Position numbers and translations under genes: made by a program | Shown: in pieces, positions 1 through 5,697 of the stretch | Position numbering within the stretch: position 1 is the stretch's first letter | How the letters are laid out: each line of letters begins with the position of its first letter | Notes under the pieces: generated by a model | Told to the model about the DNA's origin: nothing | What the model saw: only the letters and a program-made list of their open reading frames with translations | Database searches by the model: none | Assembly: GCA_025963615.1 (NCBI GenBank) | Contig: JAOQAL010000716.1 | Span: 1 to 6,564 of the forward strand | DNA length: 6,564 nucleotides | Origin: Chitinophagaceae bacterium | GTDB taxonomy: Bacteria; Bacteroidota; Bacteroidia; Chitinophagales; Chitinophagaceae | Direction of reading: 5' to 3'

Positions 1-120
1 TGTATGCTGGATCCTCGTAGAGGTCACAACGTGGCTAATCTCCTTAACTTTATGACATTGGCCATCGGGATACTAGCCGTTGCCTGGGTAAAGAGTAATT
101 TTCAAAAAATGGCCTTTTGA
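1..120 (+). CDS. C-terminal end of an unidentified membrane protein (partial)
   Basis: Frame 1 is open from the window edge to a TGA at 118-120, giving 39 residues; the 5' end lies outside the window. After a polar stretch (LDPRRGHN) comes a hydrophobic segment at about residues 13-30 (NLLNFMTLAIGILAVAWV), then a short basic/polar tail (KSNFQKMAF). This is what a last transmembrane helix with a short soluble tail looks like, so the full protein may be an integral membrane protein such as a transporter or membrane enzyme. The tail is too short to assign a family and I do not recognise it. The stop is followed within 30 bases by a strong hairpin, which fits a real gene end. The ATG at 4-6 could in principle start a 38-residue protein, but truncation by the window edge is more likely. 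Confidence 0.5.
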   Translation, partial: CMLDPRRGHNVANLLNFMTLAIGILAVAWVKSNFQKMAF

Positions 121-148
121 ACAGCTAATTATCCTCAGGTAATGGATC

Positions 149-175
149 AGCCAGGGCAGAGCTTCTGCGCTGGCT
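149..175. terminator. Hairpin between convergent genes, possible bidirectional terminator
   Basis: Left arm AGCCAG-G-GCAGA (149-160), loop GCT (161-163), right arm TCTGC-G-CTGGCT (164-175). Eleven base pairs form around a single G-G mismatch. The hairpin sits 28 bases after the plus-strand stop (118-120) and overlaps the stop codon of the minus-strand lipoprotein gene (174-176). Neither side has a T tract directly at the stem base. On the plus strand a run of six T occurs about 12 bases further on (188-193); on the minus strand there is none. It is therefore not a textbook intrinsic terminator, but position and symmetry favour transcript-end formation or 3'-end protection for one or both genes. 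Confidence 0.45.
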
Positions 176-3100
176 ATTCAACAGTCCTTTTTTCTCCCTT
201 GGTATTTACTATTTCAACTTTTTTCATCGTTGTATTGGTGTAGATAAAAGGGGATGATTGAGACAGGAATGAGGTGCCGTGATATATTTCTTCTTTCCGG
301 GTTTGCCCGTTTGCCAGGGTGATAATAATTGTTTTATCATTGGGCAGCAGGGATATCATCTTTTGATTGTTCGCCGAATGCTTAAAAATTTTCAGGGGCC
401 CTTTATTCTGTGAGACCGCCACCAGGTAATTATCTTCAACACCTTTCAGTTTAACCAGCGCTTTTGCATCTCCCGGGATAAATAACCCACTTTGTAAAAT
501 AGATTGTGGTGTAAAATTTCCTTTGCCGTCTCCGAGTAATATCAAACCATCCATGGCATCATAGCGCCCATTGGTAGTTTCTGTTCCAAAATCATTTCCG
601 CAAACAGCCACATCCAGGTTTCCATCGTTATTGAAATCTTCTGTAATCATTCCATACAAAGGCGCCAACTGGGCCATGGCCGGTAGTGGATGCATTTCGA
701 ATTTACCACCACCCAGGTTCTTCAGCAGGCAACTTTTAAAATTATCGGCATGCAAAACCAGGGCATCTTTTAGTTGTTCTTTGGTAAATAACTGGCTGAA
801 ATCTGCATCAGCAAAGGATTTATAAGTAAGAAATTTTTTCTTTAAAATGGGGAGCTGTTCAACAATGTTATCCCGGTTATGGGTGGTATATTCTTTTTTT
901 ATTCCTTTCTTATCTTTTAAAAAGATGGTGGAGATGGCATCATAACTTTTATTGTTATCAATATCTTTTGCATAAATGCTGACCGGGTATTCATCGCTTG
1001 CACGATAAAATGAATTTTCACCGAGATTTCCCACGATGTAATCGATATCACCATCATTATCAAAATCGCCGCCCGCAATGCTGTTCCACCAGCCTGTTGC
1101 CGTGCTTACTCCTGATTGACCCGTGACATTGACGAGCTTACCATTTTTGTTTTTAAAAAAAGTAACAGGCATCCATTCCCCGGCAATTATTAAATCGGTC
1201 CAGCCATCATTGTCGAAATCAGTCCAAAGGGCATCGCAAACGAGGCCGATATTTTTTAATTCTTTGGCCACGTCACCGGTAATATCTGTGAATTTTATTT
1301 TTCCGTCTTTTGAATCGTTACGGTAAATAAATGAACTGACCGGTTCCGGGTATCTTCCGGGCATAACTCTCCCGCCGATAAATAAATCGAGATCTCCGTC
1401 ATTATCAATGTCAACAGCCTTCACGCAACTTTTGCTGGTATAATTAACCGGCAAGGCAAGGGTATCTATTGAAAAATTCCCCTGGCCATCATTTACAAAT
1501 AACTGGTCCTGGTAATTTTTGGAGCCGGCAGCAGACTCATTGCTGCCGTTGCTGCAATATAAGTCAAGGTCGCCATCACTATCCGCATCAAAAAGCAGCA
1601 ATCCCATATTCTCAGGAGGGCGTACTTCGTTACCTGTTAAGGTTGGCAGATCCTTAACTATAAATTTTCCATCTGGTTGTTGTAGAAAAAATTTACCGGG
1701 AAGGGTTTCGTTCCCTCCCACAAAAATATCATCGAGTCCGTTCTTATCAACATCTCCTGTTGTCAGGCCCGGTCCATATTGCGAAAGCTTATGTGGCAAC
1801 AGTCGTTCCGTATTAAAATCAATATGATCAATTTCCCGGTGTACATAGTTTACGCCGGATGTTGAAGTAATATCGGTAAAATATGCATTGGTTGCCGTTA
1901 CCTTATTTTCCCAGCTGTCGGCCAGTAAGGCATTTTTAATATCGACTTTCAGTAACTGGTTGACCGCAACTTTCTGAATGACCTGCCTGGTATGGTTTGG
2001 CCACCGGATTATAACTGAATCAATAGAAGTTGTTTTTCCCAACCCGAAATAGGCCTTATTATCAACGGTAGAAAGGTAACCCCGGTAAGGTGAATTTTCG
2101 TAGACCTGCATATGACTGCTGTCATAATATATCTCTGCCCAGGCTCCGAGGCCATCGCGGTTTTTTTGATCTCCTTTGAATTGAACTTCCAGGTAATTCG
2201 CGGTCACTTTGCCCGGATGATTGATCGTGTTTTCATAAAAAGTAGCTTCTTCATTAATGTTGTTAATAACATAATCGAGATCTCCGTCATTATCCAGATC
2301 AACATATACTGCCCCGCAGGAGAATGAAGATTCATCCATTCCCCAATCTTTAGTCATGTTTTCGAATTTCAGATTACCTGTATTTCTAAAAACATAGTTG
2401 GGTATCTTGATTTGTGGAATCTCTGCGATTAATTGTTCTTTGCTTGCAATAAAAGTAGACCTGGCGCGGAATGCCACAAAATCATTGTCGGTTACATCCC
2501 TCGGATAGCCATTGGTTACGACAATATCCCTGTTACCATCATTGTCAAAATCAGCAAGAGAGGGGGTCCAGCTCCAATCTGTTTCAGCGACGCCTGCATA
2601 AAAGCTAATATCAGCAAAAGCCGGTTCCCCTATAGAATCATTGCCATTTACCCGGGGGCCCAGATTCAGTTGTAATGTATTACGGACATATTGGAGCAAC
2701 AGATTTTCCTGCACCATGTTCCGGTAAATATTATAATTGTTACCACCCATATTCTTCTTCTTCCTGTAATTATCTTCAGGGTTCATATCCACCGCTATAA
2801 TATCCGCAAGTCCATCATTGTTGATATCAGCAATGTCATTACCCATGGCGTTTTGAGAACTATGCTTAAAATATTCCCTGGCTTTTTCCGTGAATGTCCC
2901 GTTTTTGTTATTGATATAAAGTAAATCGCTTCCATAAAAATCATTGGTAACATAAATATCCTTCCAGCCATCTTTATTTATATCAGCTATGGCAATACCC
3001 AGTCCAAAGCCGGGATGTACAATGCCGGCCTGTTTGGAGACATTCGTATATACCGGATGTTTTAAAGAGTCGTTCCAGTCGTTTCGGTACAGTTTATCAA

Positions 3101-3770
3101 CATCTATATGATTGCTATCCGCTTTATTGTTGCCAAACCTGGCAACGTCCCTTCTGGCAAGTTTTGTCGTTACCAGGTACATATCCAGGTCGCCATCATT
3201 ATCATAATCAAAAAAAGCAGCATGAACAGAATAACTGGTATCTGCCAGCCCATATTCTGCCGCCATTTCCTTAAACACCGGTACTTTGTTTTGATCAAGT
3301 CCCTGGTTGACATAAAGGAGGTTTTTTCGTTGGTCAGGATTCTTTTTAATGCTGGACGATAAATAAATATCCTCCAGGCCATCGTTATTAATATCGACAA
3401 CTGATACGGCATTAAACCATTCGCCACGGCCATTTACTTTGGCTTCTTCGGTAACGTCTGTAAATGTCAGGCTGCCTTTATTCAGGTAAAGTTTGTTGGA
3501 AACCGTATTTGCGGTGAAATATAAATCAGGCAACCCGTCATTATTGAAATCGCCTACCCCAATACCCGCGCCATTGTATAGAAATTCCATATCAATGGGA
3601 TTAATTGAATCATTTTCGTTTATGATGTTATTAAAATGAATACCGGATTGGTCAGAAGAAATTTTTTTAAATAGGGGTGGCGAAGAATGGCAGGAGAAAA
3701 AAAAGACAGACAGGCCTGTGACTGTACAGCAAAATAGCAGTCTGTTAATATGATGGCTTAAAGCAGTCAT
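174..3770 (-). CDS. FG-GAP/VCBS-repeat lipoprotein with ASPIC/UnbV domain
   Basis: This is a 1198-residue cell-envelope protein. Residues 1-27 are a lipoprotein signal: basic R10, hydrophobic core, lipobox FFFSC with Cys27 as the likely lipidated residue. The next residues (HSSPP) lack the acidic surface-export signal known from some Bacteroidota, so its side of the membrane is open. Thirteen calcium-loop motifs of type DxDxDGxxD start at residues 74, 126, 188, 263, 315, 407, 491, 673, 728, 787, 851, 902 and 1045. An ASPIC/UnbV domain (about 537-611) carries NRDGLGAW, GYLS, YFGLG and IRWPN. The first seven motifs plus ASPIC, then six motifs plus a degenerate one, suggest two integrin-like propellers. 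Family members are common in Bacteroidota, often beside SusC/SusD genes, but none is seen here; partner and substrate are unknown. An in-frame TAA at 3780-3782 leaves ATG 3770 as the first possible start. The frame is intact. Confidence 0.9.
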   Translation of the reverse strand: MTALSHHINRLLFCCTVTGLSVFFFSCHSSPPLFKKISSDQSGIHFNNIINENDSINPIDMEFLYNGAGIGVGDFNNDGLPDLYFTANTVSNKLYLNKGSLTFTDVTEEAKVNGRGEWFNAVSVVDINNDGLEDIYLSSSIKKNPDQRKNLLYVNQGLDQNKVPVFKEMAAEYGLADTSYSVHAAFFDYDNDGDLDMYLVTTKLARRDVARFGNNKADSNHIDVDKLYRNDWNDSLKHPVYTNVSKQAGIVHPGFGLGIAIADINKDGWKDIYVTNDFYGSDLLYINNKNGTFTEKAREYFKHSSQNAMGNDIADINNDGLADIIAVDMNPEDNYRKKKNMGGNNYNIYRNMVQENLLLQYVRNTLQLNLGPRVNGNDSIGEPAFADISFYAGVAETDWSWTPSLADFDNDGNRDIVVTNGYPRDVTDNDFVAFRARSTFIASKEQLIAEIPQIKIPNYVFRNTGNLKFENMTKDWGMDESSFSCGAVYVDLDNDGDLDYVINNINEEATFYENTINHPGKVTANYLEVQFKGDQKNRDGLGAWAEIYYDSSHMQVYENSPYRGYLSTVDNKAYFGLGKTTSIDSVIIRWPNHTRQVIQKVAVNQLLKVDIKNALLADSWENKVTATNAYFTDITSTSGVNYVHREIDHIDFNTERLLPHKLSQYGPGLTTGDVDKNGLDDIFVGGNETLPGKFFLQQPDGKFIVKDLPTLTGNEVRPPENMGLLLFDADSDGDLDLYCSNGSNESAAGSKNYQDQLFVNDGQGNFSIDTLALPVNYTSKSCVKAVDIDNDGDLDLFIGGRVMPGRYPEPVSSFIYRNDSKDGKIKFTDITGDVAKELKNIGLVCDALWTDFDNDGWTDLIIAGEWMPVTFFKNKNGKLVNVTGQSGVSTATGWWNSIAGGDFDNDGDIDYIVGNLGENSFYRASDEYPVSIYAKDIDNNKSYDAISTIFLKDKKGIKKEYTTHNRDNIVEQLPILKKKFLTYKSFADADFSQLFTKEQLKDALVLHADNFKSCLLKNLGGGKFEMHPLPAMAQLAPLYGMITEDFNNDGNLDVAVCGNDFGTETTNGRYDAMDGLILLGDGKGNFTPQSILQSGLFIPGDAKALVKLKGVEDNYLVAVSQNKGPLKIFKHSANNQKMISLLPNDKTIIITLANGQTRKEEIYHGTSFLSQSSPFIYTNTTMKKVEIVNTKGEKRTVE
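177..1880 (-). repeat. Module 2 of the internal duplication: propeller plus decayed ASPIC-like tail
   Basis: This segment codes for residues 631-1198. It opens with FTDITSTSGVNY (631-642), matching the opening of module 1, and has canonical calcium loops starting at 673, 728, 787, 851, 902 and 1045. The seventh blade appears at about 1102-1130 (AKALVKLKG, then YLVAVSQ), where the acidic calcium ligands are gone. A further weak loop, DIDNNKSYD (936-944), lies in the long blade 5-6 linker. Residues about 1146-1197 (ITLANG, TSFLSQ, VEIVNTKGEKR) follow the order of ASPIC features in module 1 but lack FGLG and WPN. Confidence 0.5.
1941..3671 (-). repeat. Module 1 of an internal duplication: propeller plus ASPIC/UnbV
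   Basis: This segment codes for residues 34-610 of the lipoprotein. It opens with FKKISSDQSGIHF (34-46), carries seven calcium-loop motifs (starts 74, 126, 188, 263, 315, 407, 491) and ends in the ASPIC/UnbV domain. A longer linker lies between blades 5 and 6 (about residues 324-406), including NNYNIYRNM and TDWSWTP. The count of seven matches integrin-type propellers. The extents are my reading of motif spacing, not a structural model. Confidence 0.6.
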
Positions 3771-3844
3771 TGGGAAAATTTAAATGGGCTAAATATAAAG
3801 CATAAAATTCATTTTTTTGACCTTTTCAGCGCTGGCATAATATA

Positions 3845-3897
3845 GAATAGTGAGACTGATAACTGGATCAAAATCTGTTGCAGGCAGGTTACTATTC
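3845..3897. repeat. Inverted repeat GAATAGT / ACTATTC in the divergent spacer
   Basis: GAATAGT at 3845-3851 is the exact reverse complement of ACTATTC at 3891-3897, with 39 bases between. In plus-strand RNA one G-U and one A-U pair would extend the stem to 9 bp. It lies about midway between two divergent starts, where an operator or a leader structure could sit. Seven-base inverted repeats at this distance also arise by chance in AT-rich DNA, so a function is only a possibility. Confidence 0.2.
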
Positions 3898-4010
3898 GTA
3901 CAGGAGTTTTAAAATTTTCGCATTTTTTGTCTTATCCAGGTAAAAAAAATTACCCATCGTTATGCCAAAAGTCAGCAACCAATTATAAATTCTTTCGAAG
4001 GTATTATTGT

Positions 4011-4018
4011 TATTTTTG
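4011..4018 (+). promoter_or_regulatory. Bacteroidota -7 promoter element upstream of rlmI
   Basis: TATTTTTG is an exact match to the TAnnTTTG consensus read by the Bacteroidota primary sigma factor. Only five bases (CGCCC) separate its last G from the ATG at 4024, so transcription should begin at or next to the start codon, giving a leaderless or nearly leaderless mRNA. No good TTTG -33 element is visible at the usual 19-21 base spacing; the nearest is TTTC at 3993-3996, which is too close. Confidence 0.55.
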
Positions 4019-4023
4019 CGCCC

Positions 4024-5193
4024 ATGATTAAAGTTTTCCTGAAAAGAAAGATCAGCCATCGCATCATCAATGGTCATCCCTGGGTATTTGCTAATGAAGT
4101 AGAAAAAATAGAGGGAGAATCTGCCGGTGGCGAAATTGCAGAGGTATATACACAGGATAAAAAATTTGTTGGCCGGGGCTATATCAATCCGAAATCGCAG
4201 ATCCTGGTCAGGCTACTGACAAGGAACCGGGCAGAAGAAATTAATGAAAAGTTTTTTATTGACCGGATACAGCAATGTTGGGAATACCGGAAAAAAACAG
4301 GATATACTGAAAATTGCCGGCTTGTTTTTGGCGAAGCAGATTCATTATCCCAACTTATCATCGATAAGTTCAATGATTATTTTGTGATTCAGACATTGGC
4401 TTTGGGTATAGATGTTTGGAAACCGGCCATCGTAAAGGCCATTAATCAAATATTTCAACCCAAAGGTATTTATGAAAGAAATGATGTTCCTGTACGGGAG
4501 TTGGAGGGTATGCTACAGCAAAAAGGTTTTTTATCTGAGCCGTTTGATACAAAGATCCTGATTCATGAAAATGGTCTAAAGTTTTATGTCGATATAGAAA
4601 ATGGGCAGAAAACCGGTTATTTCCTGGATCAGCAGGATAACCGCCGGGCCATCCGGCATATTGTAAAAGATGCAGAGGTGTTGGGCGTATTTACATACAC
4701 CGGTACTTTTGAAATTCATGCTGCTCACTATGGTGCAAAGAGTGTACTTGGAATAGATATTTCTGAAAACGCCGTAAAGCAGGCCATACTGAATGCTGAA
4801 TTAAATAACCTGAAGAATATTCAATTTCAAACTGCCAATGCATTTGATTTATTAAAGCAATGGTCAAAAGAAGAAAGAAAGTATGATGTTGTAATGCTTG
4901 ACCCACCTGCTTTTACCAAAAGCAGGGAAACTCTTCCAAAAGCGGATACCGGCTACAAAGAAATCAATCTTCGGGCAAAGAAACTTATAAGGCCAGGAGG
5001 TTTTTTAGTTACTTCTTCCTGTACCAATCTTGTTTCTCCGGAATTATTTTTGCAAATAATTGATGAGGCTGCAACCGATGCCCGGAGAAAAATCAGGCGG
5101 GTAACCTTTCAAACACAGTCAGCGGATCATCCCGTTATCCCGGGTATTGAAACAACGCACTATCTTAAGTTTCTTATTTTAGAAGTGCAATAG
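4024..5193 (+). CDS. rlmI: RlmI-type class I SAM-dependent 23S rRNA cytosine-C5 methyltransferase
   Basis: This 389-residue protein is close to the usual RlmI length (about 396 in E. coli). By family it transfers a methyl group from S-adenosylmethionine to C5 of a cytosine in 23S rRNA (C1962 in E. coli) in the cytoplasm. An N-terminal PUA-like RNA-binding domain spans about 1-68, with GHPWVFANEV at 17-26. The linker domain carries FGEADSLSQLIIDKF (102-116), ERNDVPVRE (151-159) and the family signature NGQKTGYFLDQQDNRR (193-208). The Rossmann fold has motif I VLGVFTYTGTF (219-229), acidic D245 in GIDIS, motif IV DPPAF (293-297) and SSCTN with C333, the likely catalytic cysteine. Motif I has TGTF where TGGF is common. 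The ATG fits the family N-terminus and sits just after a -7 box. It converges on the next gene with a 12-bp gap and no terminator. Exact target base is inferred from family only. Confidence 0.88.
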   Translation: MIKVFLKRKISHRIINGHPWVFANEVEKIEGESAGGEIAEVYTQDKKFVGRGYINPKSQILVRLLTRNRAEEINEKFFIDRIQQCWEYRKKTGYTENCRLVFGEADSLSQLIIDKFNDYFVIQTLALGIDVWKPAIVKAINQIFQPKGIYERNDVPVRELEGMLQQKGFLSEPFDTKILIHENGLKFYVDIENGQKTGYFLDQQDNRRAIRHIVKDAEVLGVFTYTGTFEIHAAHYGAKSVLGIDISENAVKQAILNAELNNLKNIQFQTANAFDLLKQWSKEERKYDVVMLDPPAFTKSRETLPKADTGYKEINLRAKKLIRPGGFLVTSSCTNLVSPELFLQIIDEAATDARRKIRRVTFQTQSADHPVIPGIETTHYLKFLILEVQ

Positions 5194-5205
5194 AAAAAAA
5201 GAAGA

Positions 5206-5547
5206 TCATTTCGTAACCTGGAATTTCCCCGATTCTATGACTTTACCATTATTATCTTTTAACTGGTAAATATAAATTCCGCGGTTGTAGTCTGAGATAT
5301 TCAAGGTGGTTTTGGGGCTGACGTTTTTTACTTCGGATACCTGCTTGCCTAAAAAATTATAAACCTGGATGGAATATCCTTTATCATACCCTTTCTGGAA
5401 ATCAAAATTGATAAAAGATGTTGCAGGATTGGGGTAGAATTTCATAATCCTTTCCGGTATGCCGGTAAGGGGATTAACCTGCGGCTGAGCCAGAGAGACT
5501 TTTGATAATAAGACAATAAATAGTAATATGAGTAAAAGTCTTTTCAA
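5206..5547 (-). CDS. Small secreted protein consisting of a signal peptide and a T9SS sorting domain
   Basis: This is a 113-residue protein. Residues 1-20 form a Sec signal peptide (MKRLLLILLF start, long Leu/Ile/Val core, cleavage likely after SLA20 before Gln21). From about residue 34 to the end it matches the type A Por secretion tail (TIGR04183-like): FYPNP at 37-41, INFDF, IQVYNFLGKQV (60-70), LNISDYNRGIYIYQL (82-96) and a final GKVIESGKFQVTK. In known systems this domain routes a cargo through the T9SS and is removed or anchored at the surface; here only about 13 residues lie between signal peptide and tail, so there is no cargo. The start is TTG at 5547: no in-frame ATG occurs between it and the upstream TAA, and it directly precedes the KR of the signal peptide. 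It could be a remnant of a larger gene or a genuine stand-alone tail protein. Confidence 0.82.
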   Translation of the reverse strand: MKRLLLILLFIVLLSKVSLAQPQVNPLTGIPERIMKFYPNPATSFINFDFQKGYDKGYSIQVYNFLGKQVSEVKNVSPKTTLNISDYNRGIYIYQLKDNNGKVIESGKFQVTK

Positions 5548-5552
5548 CGAAA

Positions 5553-5560
5553 CAAATTTA
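5553..5560 (-). promoter_or_regulatory. Bacteroidota -7 promoter element upstream of the T9SS-tail gene
   Basis: On the minus strand 5560 down to 5553 reads TAAATTTG, an exact TAnnTTTG match. Five bases (TTTCG) separate it from the TTG start at 5547, the same spacing as in front of rlmI. It supports both an independent promoter for this gene and the TTG start, and predicts a leaderless or near-leaderless transcript. No clear -33 TTTG is present. Confidence 0.5.
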
Positions 5561-5697
5561 CATTTTATTATGTCAATGATAATCCGTTTTTTTTACTTGT
5601 GCAACGTAAAAATACGATACCAGTCAAAGCTATCAACCAAATTGTGGCGAAAGAACAGACTATTTTTTTAACAATTTTTTAGCTTATGGCTTAAAAT
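5561..5697. other. Spacer between the PorP/SprF-family gene and the T9SS-tail gene
   Basis: This AT-rich stretch lies between two minus-strand genes. It contains homopolymer runs of T on the plus strand (for example around 5588-5594 and 5663-5669) but no convincing GC-rich stem with a following minus-strand T tract. The gap, together with the promoter-like box at 5553-5560, argues that the downstream gene can be transcribed separately, although readthrough from the PorP/SprF-family gene cannot be excluded. Confidence 0.4.

Larger units (their letters stand above)
3771..4023. promoter_or_regulatory. Divergent intergenic region between the lipoprotein and rlmI genes
   Basis: This AT-rich 253-bp spacer should hold the promoters of both flanking genes. 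For the plus-strand gene a clear TAnnTTTG box is visible (separate entry). For the minus-strand lipoprotein no exact TAnnTTTG exists; the nearest is TATATTTA (minus strand, 3797 down to 3790), 19 bases before the ATG, with no convincing -33 TTTG, so it is weak. There is no clear Shine-Dalgarno sequence before the minus-strand ATG, as is common in Bacteroidota. Two inverted repeats are present: a 7-bp one (3845-3897) and GGTAA-A6-TTACC (3939-3954). No small gene with credible coding character was found. Confidence 0.5.

Noticed and set aside
1385..3210. Recurring CCATCATTATC-like strings resembling a CRISPR array or tandem repeat
   Set aside because: Spacing is irregular, copies differ, and each encodes the aspartate-rich calcium loop in frame; they are coding repeats of the propeller blades.
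571..3362. Several plus-strand open frames of 62-102 codons opposite the lipoprotein gene
   Set aside because: They lie antisense to a long, clearly coding frame with repeated motifs, have no family features, and their spacing follows the repeats of the gene on the other strand.
3170..3433. Minus-strand 87-codon frame inside the lipoprotein gene
   Set aside because: It is an alternative frame of the same strand with low-complexity Ile/Met composition; the main frame encodes calcium loops through this stretch.
3892..4077. Minus-strand 61-codon frame in the divergent spacer
   Set aside because: It runs into the start of rlmI in antisense, has no recognisable motif, and covers the rlmI promoter.
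5170..5185. TTCT-TATTTT-AGAA hairpin at the end of rlmI as a terminator
   Set aside because: Only four weak pairs plus one wobble, inside the coding sequence, with no T tract after it.
5670..5697. TTTTAGC-TTATG-GCTTAAAA as a terminator for the PorP/SprF-family gene
   Set aside because: The stem has only 3 GC-containing pairs, a T-T mismatch and four A-T pairs, and on the minus strand it is followed by an A-rich stretch, not a T tract.
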